Source: Neurospora crassa OR74A
Lineage: Eukaryota > Ascomycota > Sordariomycetes > Sordariales > Sordariaceae
NCBI RefSeq assembly: GCF_000182925.2
Contig: NC_026503.1
Coordinates: forward strand, 3,348,001-3,412,000
Reading direction: 5' to 3'
Length of the DNA stretch: 64,000 nucleotides
The translations under genes were made by a program, and so were the position numbers. Numbering within the stretch: position 1 is the first letter of the stretch; every line of letters begins with the position of its first letter. This document shows, piece by piece, positions 32,179 to 43,600 of this stretch. The notes under the pieces are model-generated. The model made no database searches and was not told where the DNA came from. It was given only the letters and a program-made list of their open reading frames with translations.

Positions 32179-35100
32179 GATGACTGATGGTTCGGCCGGT
32201 ATTAGGGTGTATGTATGTTCGAATGGGTAGATGCTGATACAACAACGACAAAAAAAGGGTAGGTATACTGTGTACTCGAAGTGAGGGACTGCCGACTAAA
32301 GAAGGCCAAGTAAACTAGATGGTTAGAGCCTCAGCAACGGGCCATGCGTGTGTTGATAAACGCTTGGACGAATATTCTCCTCTCTTCCTCCTTGAGCAAG
32401 ACGAGCCGAGGACACACAGGCTTATATTTATTCGAGACAGCAACGAACAGGCAAAACAGCCACCCCGGTACTAGATGGTTCCGATATGCGTCAACTCCAC
32501 CTTGTGGCCTGGTTCATGTATGTATTTCATCCGAACAGGGTACGGAGAGTTGCGTGTAAGGCTCCATCATGCTGGTACCAGATCCATGAAGCGATCACTG
32601 GTAAACAGCCATAGCCCCCTGTATTTGTCAGTAACCAGGGGGCGGAGGTCGTATGGGTGGACCCATAGTCGGCCCCCAAACTCGCCGGTACCTCGGATCT
32701 GGCGATATCTGATTAGCAACCGCGCGGTGACACCTTGGCACTAGCTCAGGTTTGTGGCTAGCGAACAAGACGGACATGATGACGAGAAAGGGATGGTAGG
32801 TGTGGATCACAGTGGACAGAGCAAGGTGAAATAAGCCCAGAGCTGGACGGAAAAGAAGAAAGGGTGAAGACGACGACGGTAGATGGCTCCGGAAATGGGC
32901 AGTTAGTGACTTGCACATCCCATTCACGGAGACACCTACCGGTAGACGGGACTGGCTAGGCCCAGGGGTTCGAGCGATCGGCGCCGAGGGGCTCCTCGCC
33001 GTTGGCGGAGTGGCTCGTCATGCACTGCAAGTCAATCATCACGGTGGGGGCAGTACGAGCACGGGTGAATAGCGAAGCTCCGTGATCCGTAGAGTGGAGG
33101 AGTCTACACAGTCCAAGGTGTGCCGCCTCACATTCAAGTGTGATACACTAGCACCTGGTGTCTTGGAATAGTATACTTATACTTTATGCACCCCATGGTG
33201 TTCTAGAAGACCAGATGACTTTCAACATGCCGTCTGATAGGCTGAGGCACAGCGGATATCGAAGTCGTGGTGCATTGGGACCTGAGAATGGGGGTTTGAG
33301 GAGGAGACACAACGGGACGAACGACGGGCGGGAGGCTCCCATGAGACCCCAAGACGGGTATGAGCTGGGCACTCACGGCCGGCCGGTCCTGCTGTGCGAC
33401 TGGGAAGGCCTTGATTGGGTTGGCATGTCGACGGTTTGAGAAAGTGGCCTGACAAGGCTGCCGGGTGTCGCACCAATGACGAGAACAGGATAAAAGGGAA
33501 GTGGCCAGAAGAGGCAGTGTTCATTGCGCTGTTGGTGTTGTGCATCTGGACGGCATTCGCTGACGTTGCCGTGACGGGACCCGATCAACACCACCGCCAA
33601 CCCAACGCTCACACCAACCTCCAAGACCTGGAGGTGGCTCGAGGCTCAGAGGATCGAGAGCGTGTCGTCGGGTCCGTCTCTCATTACCTTATCGCTGAGT
33701 AGGGGATCAAACCGCGTCTCGTCTCGTGCTGTTGCTGTTGCTGTTGCTGTTGGTGATGGATGAGGAACACGGGCATGATGGGGGCTGAGCGGGCGGAGAA
33801 GTGGACTTTCACTTGGGTATCGTTCTCGGCCGCAAGGCACAGCTATCGATACTATCGAGGTTGACCGGTTCGTTCCATGTTTGATTGTTGACGATGCCCG
33901 AGTGGAAGTTGGTGCAAGTGGGAGATGGAAGACGTTGCCGGATTTGATTTGCCAGTCATGGAAAATGGCGGAAGCCTGGCCTGTCAGCGTCGCATCGTTG
34001 CAACTGTAAACTGCCCTACAGCACGCCACAGCGCTTGACAGCGCCCTACGGCGGCTCCTTCAAGGCCACGTCCCCCCATATCTTATCTACAAGCGTGTGC
34101 ACATTGGATAAAATCCGATCCGGAGCTCGCAAGCACCGACATGCCGACCATACCTAGCCCCACCACGAACGGAGTTTGATCTTCTCCCGGAGAACTCCAC
34201 CAAAAACCCACGCGACTGAGGTGGTCCCGCTCCACTGCCAAAATTTATGCTTATGTACTTTTGTACGCCAAGATGAAATCCAGACAGGGCAGATCCTTGA
34301 AAGTCGCTTCGAAATCTTGACCGAGCCGAGGCTCATCGGCTTGTCCATGCCTCCTCGCTGTCAACCCGACAAATTCGAGAATCAAAATGTTGAGACCAGC
34401 CAATTCCCCAGGGTCGGTGACAAGCTTTGCTCGCTCGCTCGCTCGCTTGACACGGTGCGGTGAGATCACCTTGGTGGCCGATGGCAATGATGCTGATGAC
34501 AATGATGACAATCCGGCAACCTAGTCTCCGGATCTTCAATCCTTCACTACACTACACCACCGCCTCGGGTCGCCGTTCGACTCAAGCCATGGATCATTCA
34601 GCTGGCGATTGCACGGATATAAACAGGAACCCGACGAGCAGGCTGTGGGGGCGCATAGTACCATATTTCACTTGAGATTATCATCAGCCCACTGGGCGTT
34701 CTCAGCAATCGATAGTGCTTACCCGCCTTCACCGCGATGTCCGATAACTGTCGGATCGTGTGTGTGTGTCAACTGACGACGTGATAGTAGCACTTACACA
34801 GTACGTTATGTTGCCACTTGGGCGTGATAATTGAGCCGATAGTCCGTTAGCATCAGTCTTCCAGGCTACCTATGTAGAGTCTTATCCGGCTCAATATTAT
34901 AAGGCAAACCTACACTGACCAAGTCAAGTTTGGAGTCAAAGTTGACTTGCCAACAACCTCATCTTGTTTCGTTGATTGTTGCAAATTTTGGCAACTGGGG
35001 AGTCGCTCACCTGGGATACCGTTCTGCTTTGGTAAATTTCCAAAGAAACTATTTACAAATAGGCTTCGGAGGTGTCAAATGAACAAAGCAAACCGATTTC

Positions 35101-35369
35101 GATATGGGCATTTGTCGGTGAGAAGTCAGGCGGCTGTCTGTTTGGCCCATTCCCTAACAGGTGATAACACGTCAAATTCGACAACGGACCTCACAAGTCA
35201 GCCAGATACGAGCTCGAACTTGACTTGTGTGAAGCGCTGGGGAGAGCTATCACTGATGTGACTCCTGTGTACTGATGTTGTTACCCATTTATGCTTCCCC
35301 ATACAGCTTTGATTCTTTTGGCCGTCAACAACGCCCAAGTTTCCTGTCAACTCTGCCCTCCAATATAAC
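32179..35369. other. Intergenic region, 3.2 kb, no supported gene
   Basis: Several frames of 80-130 codons occur on both strands (for example 33222-33545 minus, 33646-34029 minus) without domain, splice pattern or coherent composition. Minor simple repeats: TTGCTG units near 33728-33752 and GCTC units near 34431-34448. Confidence 0.5.
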
Positions 35370-37562
35370 CTAATCATCAAAACCACCCCATTCATCACCA
35401 TCCTCACTACCCTCCTCCTCCTCCTCGCTCTCATCACTCACCCCCTCTGCTTTCTGCCCCTTCCCCCCCTTGACAACCTTCCATCTCCTCCCCTCCTTCA
35501 AAACCGGCAACCCCTCGTCATCCCTCACAAGATTCCCCTTCCCATCCCTCTGGTACGGCTCCTCTTCATCTTCCTCTTCTTGCCCCTCAATACGATACTC
35601 CACCGAACTCTCTTCATCGCCCTCCAACTCTTTCAAATCCACCGCCTTCTTCCCCGTGCTCTTCAACGTAGGAATCCCATTTTCGTCTCTGACAATCCGT
35701 CCTTGCTCATCCCTCACAAACGGTCCTTCGGGGTCTTCTTGTTCTTCTTCCTCCTCTTCGCCCTCTTGCTGCTGCTGCTGCTGCTCCACACCATCTAGAA
35801 GATAGACCGGATCATCAATAGTCCCGTCCCTCACAAACCCCGCCACAAAGAACCCCATGACGCCCCTACCATCATCCCGATAATAAGCCCTGATAACCGC
35901 ATCCCTGACCTCCTCCTTTTCTTTTTCTTTTTCTTCCATTACCCCTTCTGTTGTGATTCCCTCCTCCAAGGTCATCGCCTCGGCTTCTCCCCGAACATCC
36001 CACCTCCTCATCCCCTCCACCTGCTCTTGGCGTTTCAACACCCTCCACCCTCTCCTTTTCGCAACATCCGAAGCCAAAGCCCGCAAAACCACGTGCTCGT
36101 TCTCCCCCGCGTGGATCGAGCAAGTGCTGTACGTGATGCGTCTGGCAGCAGGAAACGACATGGCGTGTTGCAGCAGGGTCAGCTGAAACGAGGCGAGCGA
36201 GGCGATGCGCGCTTCGAGGTCGGCCTGGGAGGAGACGGGGATGGCGACGCCGTCGTCGTCGATCAGGACCTTGGCTGGGGGTTCTTGGGTCTCTGTTGTA
36301 CCTGTGGTAGTTGGCGGAGACTTGCGCTTGTTGTTATTTTGTTTGCCTTTGGGATTGGCTTTGGTGTTGGTGTTGGTGGAGGAGGAGGAAGAGGAAGAGG
36401 AAGAGGAAGAGGAAGAGGAGGAAGGAGCAGAGGGAAGGTGGAGAGTGGGAGCATCATCCCTCCCCACAATTCCCGAACCAGAGCAGGAAGGATCAAGAAG
36501 TAAAGCCCCGACGTTTCGGTACTTGGCATCCAAAGGGTTGACCTTGAGAAAGTCTTTACCGGCGTTGACGACAGTGAAGGTGTCGGATCCGGCGGTTTTG
36601 ACCATCTTCTGTAAGGTTTTGGCGCGGTGAGGGTCTTTTTCGAATGCGAATATGGTCGTCGTCGTCGTCCCCTTTTGCTCTTCTTCTCCCCTCTTCTTCT
36701 TGTTTCCTTTCTTGCCAGTTTTACCATCAAAGACAATCGCCTTATTGTCCTCCACCCGTGAATGCACAATCGCTGCCAAATGCGTCGTCTTGTTCCCCGG
36801 CGCCGCGCACGTATCCATGACATCTCCATCTCTCTCCGGTCTAGGATCCAGCAGATAAGCGGGGAAACACGAAGCTTTATCCTGCAAGATAATCTTGCCG
36901 GACTTGTACGCCTCCGTCTTTGTGAAATCCGCTACCCCGGGACAGGCGGCAATGAGATTGGGAATGTGTCCATCAATGTGAATCACCTTTTTTCCCTTCT
37001 TTCCCTGCCCATCGAAAGCATCGGCCGCCTGGATCACCTCGGCCACGCTCTCCACCACCTCCCACCCCTTGAACGTCGTAGCCAACTGTTCTTCCACCGT
37101 CGATTTCAGCGTGTTCACCCTGATCCACCGCGGATGCACGGGACATCCTCCCCTAGCGCCAATCTCTACCTGCGTCCGCAGCGCATCCAGTGTAGCACAT
37201 TTGCGCCGTATGCGCGCGCGGACAAACTCCGAGTTCAAACGGGCCTTGTGTCGTTCAATGGAGACCCGCAAGCCGTGGGTGGCGGGCAGGGCGATACCCG
37301 ATTTGGAAAGCAGCAAATCGTGCACGAGCAAGAGGGAGAGAGCGGGCGTGAGTTTTCGCTCGTGCTTGAGCAGGTCCGAGGCCTCGACGACTTCTTTGAG
37401 GATGGCGGACCATTTGCTGGTTTCAAGGGCTAGTGCGTAGACTTGGGCGGGAGGCGACTTGAGGGATTTGTCTTTGAAAATGCGAGACTTGAGACTGCCG
37501 CCGTGGGTGGCGTTGGGACCAGCGGCCGTCAGGATGGCGGCTGTCTCGTGGTAGAGGGACAT
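35370..37562 (-). CDS. RCM1: 25S rRNA (cytosine-C5) methyltransferase, Rcm1/NSUN5 family
   Basis: Single exon, 730 aa from MSLYHETAAIL; an upstream in-frame ATG at 37595 adds 11 residues, but the MSLYHETA start aligns with the MNFYRDAT start of yeast Rcm1. The RsmB/NOP2 fold is clear: HPRWIRVNTLKS, ILQDKASCFPAYLLDP, DTCAAPGNKTTHLA (SAM motif I, about residue 249), ALLLDPSCSGSGIV (motif IV with the Pro-Ser-Cys of this branch, about 355) and ITYSTCSIHAGENE (catalytic Cys motif VI, about 470). Rcm1 places one m5C in 25S rRNA in the nucleolus. Two fungal elaborations stand out: a disordered Ser-rich insertion (about residues 365-425) between motifs IV and VI, and an acidic C-terminal tail holding a duplicated RDxxG module (see findings). 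The family core is about 490 residues, so this protein is long. Confidence 0.95.
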   Translation of the reverse strand: MSLYHETAAILTAAGPNATHGGSLKSRIFKDKSLKSPPAQVYALALETSKWSAILKEVVEASDLLKHERKLTPALSLLLVHDLLLSKSGIALPATHGLRVSIERHKARLNSEFVRARIRRKCATLDALRTQVEIGARGGCPVHPRWIRVNTLKSTVEEQLATTFKGWEVVESVAEVIQAADAFDGQGKKGKKVIHIDGHIPNLIAACPGVADFTKTEAYKSGKIILQDKASCFPAYLLDPRPERDGDVMDTCAAPGNKTTHLAAIVHSRVEDNKAIVFDGKTGKKGNKKKRGEEEQKGTTTTTIFAFEKDPHRAKTLQKMVKTAGSDTFTVVNAGKDFLKVNPLDAKYRNVGALLLDPSCSGSGIVGRDDAPTLHLPSAPSSSSSSSSSSSSSSSTNTNTKANPKGKQNNNKRKSPPTTTGTTETQEPPAKVLIDDDGVAIPVSSQADLEARIASLASFQLTLLQHAMSFPAARRITYSTCSIHAGENEHVVLRALASDVAKRRGWRVLKRQEQVEGMRRWDVRGEAEAMTLEEGITTEGVMEEKEKEKEEVRDAVIRAYYRDDGRGVMGFFVAGFVRDGTIDDPVYLLDGVEQQQQQQEGEEEEEEQEDPEGPFVRDEQGRIVRDENGIPTLKSTGKKAVDLKELEGDEESSVEYRIEGQEEEDEEEPYQRDGKGNLVRDDEGLPVLKEGRRWKVVKGGKGQKAEGVSDESEEEEEGSEDGDEWGGFDD

Positions 37563-38828
37563 GCTGGGTTTGGTGGTGGTGGTGGTGTTTATCAAGTCCC
37601 TCGTTGGTGCTTTGTATTCGGTGATTTAATTGGGTAAAAAGGAAAAAAAAAAAAAAAAAAAGGTGGAAAACGGTAGAATAGGAAGGATGTTTCGGAAAAC
37701 AAGATGATCTCTCACCCTCGAGTCTGAAAACGTCGTTGTGAAATTGGAAGATGTCGTCGAGTCTATCGAATAAACTTTTTTATGCAGACGTTCACAAATC
37801 TTCAGTTTCTTCCATGTGCAGCTTGTTTGTGCAGTGTCTCCACCCACTAAGCGCAAAACCTTCCATTCCTCCTCCACGGTTCTTCTTCTTTCAGCACAGA
37901 CCCTCTGTTTCTTCCCCTGTAACTTGGACCCTTGAAGGCGAGCCAACAGGCCGGTACAACACCACCATGGAGCGAGGGCCGTTTATTCCCCAAGTTGCAG
38001 TGGATGATCACCAACCCTGACTGTTAATCTGCCAAGCGTAACATTTTTCGATTCTCGTCACTGAAGTCGGGAAAGCTTGTTGACTTAAGATCCGTTTTTA
38101 GATCCCGATATGTATGTTGCCTACCACGTACCACGTACAGTACCACGTAACATGAACACATCCCCCATGACCAACGCAAACAACGTTCTTGTCCTGACCA
38201 AACACTTCGCACAGGCATAAGTACTACAAGCGTACAAGCATATCACGAAACGATGTTACTATAGCCCAAAGTATGTGTATGTGAGCATGTGTGATGTCTC
38301 AAATGGGTCCTCTTCACAAAAAGAAGAAAGAGGCCGCTAATCATTTTCCTCAAAGAGGAATCCTAAAACTTAAAACTAAAAGGTAAAAATATCTGTGGTG
38401 TTGGGCATCAAGAATCCCAACCAAACGAGGGTAAAGAAGTGAAGTATGTAACATGTGCAAGAGCCAAAAGGAAGACAAAAAAAAAGGTCTCTTTTGCGAA
38501 GTGGAAGAAAATTGGTGCGCCCTTCTCTTTCTACACCTCCCATGGGCATTTGCTCCTTTTTTTCGAAAAGATGTGGTCATTTCAGATTCGTCAAAATGGT
38601 TTGCAGACCCTAAGCCCTGTATCCCAGGTTTGTTTTGGGCTGTGTGGCTGTGTGGAAAAAGCAATTGTTTTCCTGGTATCTCATACCGAATGCGCCCCTT
38701 TCTTTTTTTTTTTCCCCTTTCTAGATGATCCCTATCCATGGAGGTTCTGTATGAAACCTCCGCTCAGAAAGTAAATGTGAAGAGAAGAAATGAAATCCGT
38801 GACCACAGTCAGATATCCAAAAGACATC
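37563..38828. other. Intergenic region, no supported gene
   Basis: Upstream of the Rcm1 gene; contains an A19 run close to its start. The frames near 38350-38774 are lysine/phenylalanine-rich low-complexity artefacts. Confidence 0.55.
37643..37661. repeat. Poly-A run (19 bases)
   Basis: Homopolymer about 80 bp upstream of the Rcm1 start, a common feature of fungal promoters. Confidence 0.8.
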
Positions 38829-40606
38829 TTACCTGCGAATCCTTCCACCAGGGGTGCGGCGGTGGTGCATGTAGTGGTTATGAATGTGACGACGATGGTG
38901 GCTCTCCGCGTGAACATCACGGGCCGAGACCTCGCCGCCCTTGCTGTAGATGGACAAGGCCCAGTCACCACCGCACTTGTCGGCATCGTCGCCCTCGCAA
39001 GCCATGTGGCACTTGGAGTCATCCAACTTCTCGACCTTGGAGAGCTCATTGCCGCAATAGCATTCGCCGCCATACTCGGTGCCGGCAACGCTGAAGCCCT
39101 TGGAACTGCAGTGAGTCACACAGGCGGTGTTGTTGACCCGACCAAGGTTGGCGCGAATGATTCCGCTGAGAACACGGTCCGAAGTGTCCTCGTAGCAACC
39201 GGCATACTTGAAGTCACCAACGGTCTTGCCATCAGTGGCAGCATCAGTAGGCTCCGCACCAACAGCAGAGATGTAAACAGTCGTGGTTGACTGAACAGTG
39301 GTCGTTTGGAGGACAGTAGTGGTCGGGGCCTGGCTGGTGACGGCCTGCTTGACGACATTGGTGGGTTTGGGCACAGCAGAGTCGACACCCACGGCCAGGT
39401 TGTTGCCGCTGCTGCTGCCGCTGCCGCTGCTGCTTCCACTGGTACCGTACTTCCAGCCCTGGATAGGGTTGTTGCCGGGAAGCTTGTCCAGCTTGCCATC
39501 GACCTTTTCATCGATAGGGCACTCAATCTTGCACGACTTGCTGTCATCATTGACACCGCCAATCAGACCCGGGCAGGTGTGCATGCCAGCATGGCCAGCG
39601 TCGCAGTTGTCAATGATTTGCTGAAGAGCCTTCTCGTCCCAACCGGAAACAAAGTCACCGTGGACGGAGAAACCAGTAGCATCACCGTTGGCAAACACGA
39701 AGGGGCTCTCCTTGCCAACAAGGTCCTTGAAGCGACTGAGCAATCCGTGAGTGTCCCAATAGGTTTCAAAGAAGATGTGAGGGGTATGGATCCATCCCTT
39801 GGGGCAATCCTGCTTGCCGTTGCCGGCATCGCTGGGGAAGGCCATGTTGTTCTTGTAGTCGTCCAGGCCAGCCTTGGGGTTGTAGCACGACGGGAAGTGC
39901 ACATCGGCTCGCAAGGGCGAGGCGTAGGCATCGCAGTCCTCGAAGGGGAAGCCCCAGCCTTCACCATCCTGGTTGGTCTTGATGCCAGCCATGGAACCAT
40001 CCGAGTCTTTGGGCCAGCTTGGTGGGTTGAAGTTGGCACGGGGGCAGGTGATGGAAGCAGCAGTGATGGGTCCCTTGGAAGGATCCATATTTGAGCCCTT
40101 GCCGTAAGCAGCACCCGGGGGAGGAGTCCTCAACATGGCATCACCGCTCACCATCTTCAAGCCGAGAGGAAAAGCCTTGATCTGGTCGTTGGTCGGCTCG
40201 AAGCTGCTTTGTGTTAGTATGTGAACGACCCATATGAAGCAATATCATGGGATACTCACAAGTAGTACACGTTCATGTAGTAGAAGGGAACCTGTTCGAG
40301 CTTGCCATCCTTGGGGTCCTTGAAGTAAAGGGTCGGGAACCAGTAGTTGCTCATATCGGCCTTTGGCAGGGCCGTCGTGCACTGGGACTGTCTCAGGTGC
40401 TCTCCAGTCACGTTAAGACCGAAGTTGCTGGCTCCCATGATAGTGTGAAGGTGAGCGGAAGCGGTGCCGGGGGAGACAATCGGGTCGGCGCGGCAAGTGG
40501 TAAGGGGGCCATTCCCGTAGTGACGCAAGACGGCAAAGGTGCGGGAATCCTTTGCGGCGGCCGCGGAGACGAGAAGAGCCGCAAGAGCGGCAGTGGTGAA
40601 GATCAT
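38829..40606 (-). CDS. Secreted DUF1996 protein with C-terminal WSC domain
   Basis: Exons 40260-40606 and 38829-40203 with a 56-bp intron (GTGAGT donor, TACTAAC branch, AGCAG acceptor) give 573 aa. A signal peptide (MIFTTAALAALLVSAAAA) precedes a DUF1996 domain (about residues 20-290) that shows CRADPIVSPGTASAHLHTI near its start and CPKGWIHTPHIFFETYWDT in its second half. A Gly/Ser linker and a Thr-rich, likely O-glycosylated stretch follow. A WSC domain with the usual Cys pattern runs from about residue 443 (FKYAGCYEDTSDRVL ... GECYCGNEL ... CHMACEGDDADKCGG). The tail is His/Arg-rich (SHHRRHIHNHYMHHRR), common in this fungal group. WSC domains bind cell-wall polysaccharide; DUF1996 has no established activity. 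No membrane anchor is seen, so a wall-associated or secreted protein is expected. Confidence 0.93.
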
Positions 40607-43600
40607 TTTGAAATCGGTGTCGTTCTTGTAAAGTGGTATTCGTCGAAGAAGTGGTAAAGGTGGAGTGTCGTCTATCTGTCTCTAGGACCGACCGTCTTGA
40701 CTCGAAGTTGATATTGGCTCTGTGAAAGGATAGATGCTAAAACCGGAGCACCGAGACTGATCAATATAGTTGTCGTGTGATTTTCCCGATGTCGTGCTTG
40801 AACAATGCCAGTTGTTGTATCCAGCTCAGCGGATAAAGCACACAAAGAACCAAGAAGAATGGACTTGTGGTTAAAGAAAAGATAGGACGCGCTAAGCAGG
40901 CTCAGCAGCTTGAGGTCAAAGGAAGGTGAGGGAGAACGAAGAGAACGACAAAGCCCACGATAGTCGAGGATGAGACCAGATGAGAAGATGAGGGGGAGGG
41001 TATCGTGGGCTTATTATAAAAAGACGGCCCATTGACTGTGCCTGAATAGGACATGGGGTGTCTGAAATCTCTCACTGGTAACCTCCTCTCTGACCACTCA
41101 ACGCTTACCAACGCAGTCCACCCATCCATTCATCGGAACAGGATGCGGGCTGGGCACAAAGAGGTGGAAGTGAAGGGGAGGAGTGACAAACAGCAGCTGG
41201 GATTTGCCGGCGCAGGGCTGGAGGGGCAGTGTGAAGCGGGTGGTTGTCCGCACAGTAGGATACCATTCAAAAAGTGACTTTTCTTTTTTTTTTTTTACTT
41301 TTAGATTCTTCCGATCTCAACATCCATCCAGATTGGCTATCCATATGTTGCATCTCCGCCTCCAATAAAAAGTTTGATTTTTTCATCACCTTGTCACGGC
41401 GTCGGCTCTCGTCACCTGTTTGACACCTCGTAGGCAGCTTGATCGTTTCCAGGTACTGACCAAGGTCTCGACTGAAGTCATGATGCACGCCTAGCCATGT
41501 GGTGACTGCTAGTGTAGTGTTGATCACCGGTGGTCGGAAACAGGAACTGGAAATGTTCCATTCCAGGTCCACAACTTGGTCGCTTCTCTGGACCCGCCTG
41601 AACTTCTTCTGCGGCCCAGAACCTTGAAGCCCCTGGAGCCCCCACCTACCGCGCCGTGATGGGCTTAGCGTGAACCCTCCGATTGACGCGATGGAATATG
41701 GCTGTCGAGGATATGGAACCGTCATCGTGAGCACATCTACTATGTAGTTTATGGTCAAGCGCAGCTGGGCAAGTGTCAAATATCGGCTTGAAACAAGACT
41801 AGTGTTGAGGCTTTCTCTGTGATGATAGATAGATGAGAATGGGCACCATCATTCATAGACTGGCCGGCGGTTCGGTTGGGTAGTAAAACCACAAACAAGA
41901 GGCGGGCTGTGACCGGGTCGACAATGACGGATCTTTTTATTTTTTTCAATTTTTTTTTTTCAATTTCCTTCTTTTCTCTGCCATCGATGTCACCTCCACT
42001 TCACACTCAGTCGACAGTCGGCACGCCTGGGAAACCTGCGTTGGGACCTGAGCTGGGACTCGAATCAAGAAGGCGCAAATGCACGCGATTCAGGCGGAGA
42101 CTGGCTTGGGCAAAGGCAGCCAAGGTCGTACCTGCATATTGCAGCCGCCACAAGTCATTGATTGGACGGTTGGTGGACATTTCCCCTGGATCGCGACAGG
42201 AACCTTGGTTGCAACCTACGGGTAGTCGGACACCATCCGTATATGAAGAAAAAGGGTGTGTTGGCACGATTGGGAGAGGAGAAGAGAGAGACGGGGAGAA
42301 GGAAGTCGTGGGAGGATCCATGTCCTCGGCTGGAGTGGACGGACATTCAGACAGTCTGTGATCATGATGGAGGTCATTGGAAGTGATGGATGCTGGCAGT
42401 CGAAGCAGTTTCTAGCGAGAGCCGGCATTTGCCCATAGGAGCCAGTCCAATCACGTTTGCCATGCTGCTCCGTATCAAGTACGCCAAGTTCACTGTCCAG
42501 GTCCTCGCTTTCTCGGCCTCTTTTGCCCAGGAAGGAAGAGGCTCCAGTCACAGAAAATTTCTGTGATTTCTGTGTGTTCTAGGTACCCAGCCTGTCCAGT
42601 CGCTGGCTCGCTGTTGTGGTCAGTCCGTCTGTGCCGTACCAGTATCCAGATATTAACGGTTTGCGCGAGTGCAACAGCGGGCGGCGCAGTCATCGGCCCC
42701 GTCAAAGTAAAGAGATTCCAGAAGCGAGAGGAGGGGAAAACGGGCTGTTGGTGTGACGATTTTGTCGATCGAGGCCCAGAATATCTCGTAGCTGATGGCT
42801 GACGTGAGGATGTATTTTTTGTCTACATTACCTCTTGCAGCTATCTTGGGCTACCTGGTTGGACGGGTTCCTGAATTTGTGGGTGAAACTGCGGGATAAA
42901 TGAATAAAAGCCGCTGATATTGGCATGGAATGGAGCAGAACTCGAGAAGCCTTCCATGTTTTGCCCGCCTGGAACAACCTGGGCACGGCGTGTTGTTCGG
43001 AGGTTGCTTCCCGGCAACGGACTGCAAATCATACCGCAGCTTCCGATGTTGGGATGTTTCTCCAAATGGCACCGAGACCAATTTTCTCATATGGAATGAC
43101 CTGTAACCCAGCTTTGTGATTGTTCGTCGCTTCTTCCCCAAACAGTTCATCTCGACCTTTCAAGGGAACACAGCGCCACAGGGGTAAAAATGAAAAGAAG
43201 CGGTCCCTGGGCGGAATTGGCCGGATCGCCCTCCAATCCCGTCCCGCCCAGTCGGAGCCGCGAAAAGAGGGGTGTTTGGGGGTGCAAAGTTTGAAACGCG
43301 CTAAGGCAGACGGGGGCACTGGCCCAGCAGTAGAGGTACCCTCCCTTAGTGGGGTTTGTGCCTGGAAAGTGGACTCTGCTGAATAAGGTACACTACACTA
43401 CTGTACCTTAGGTAGCGTACCTTAGTACTGTTTGTCAACGTTGACGATGACTTCCTTTCTTCCTGGCGTTTACATACAGCGATACACTGCATCGGAAAAG
43501 AAGTCGCTCGCAACGGCAAGATGCATCATGCGTGGTGGATAAACTTCCGATCCTCAGAGTCAACTCCACATACCGTGTGCCAACTTTTCTAAATCACCAA

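Noticed and set aside
38350-38739. Possible extra last exon of the DUF1996-WSC gene
   Set aside because: The frame is Lys/Phe-rich low complexity and lacks a WSC or other pattern; the simple stop at 38829 is preferred.
41267-41779. 170-codon minus-strand frame
   Set aside because: No domain, low-complexity Lys-rich end formed by a T/A run, and no exon context.
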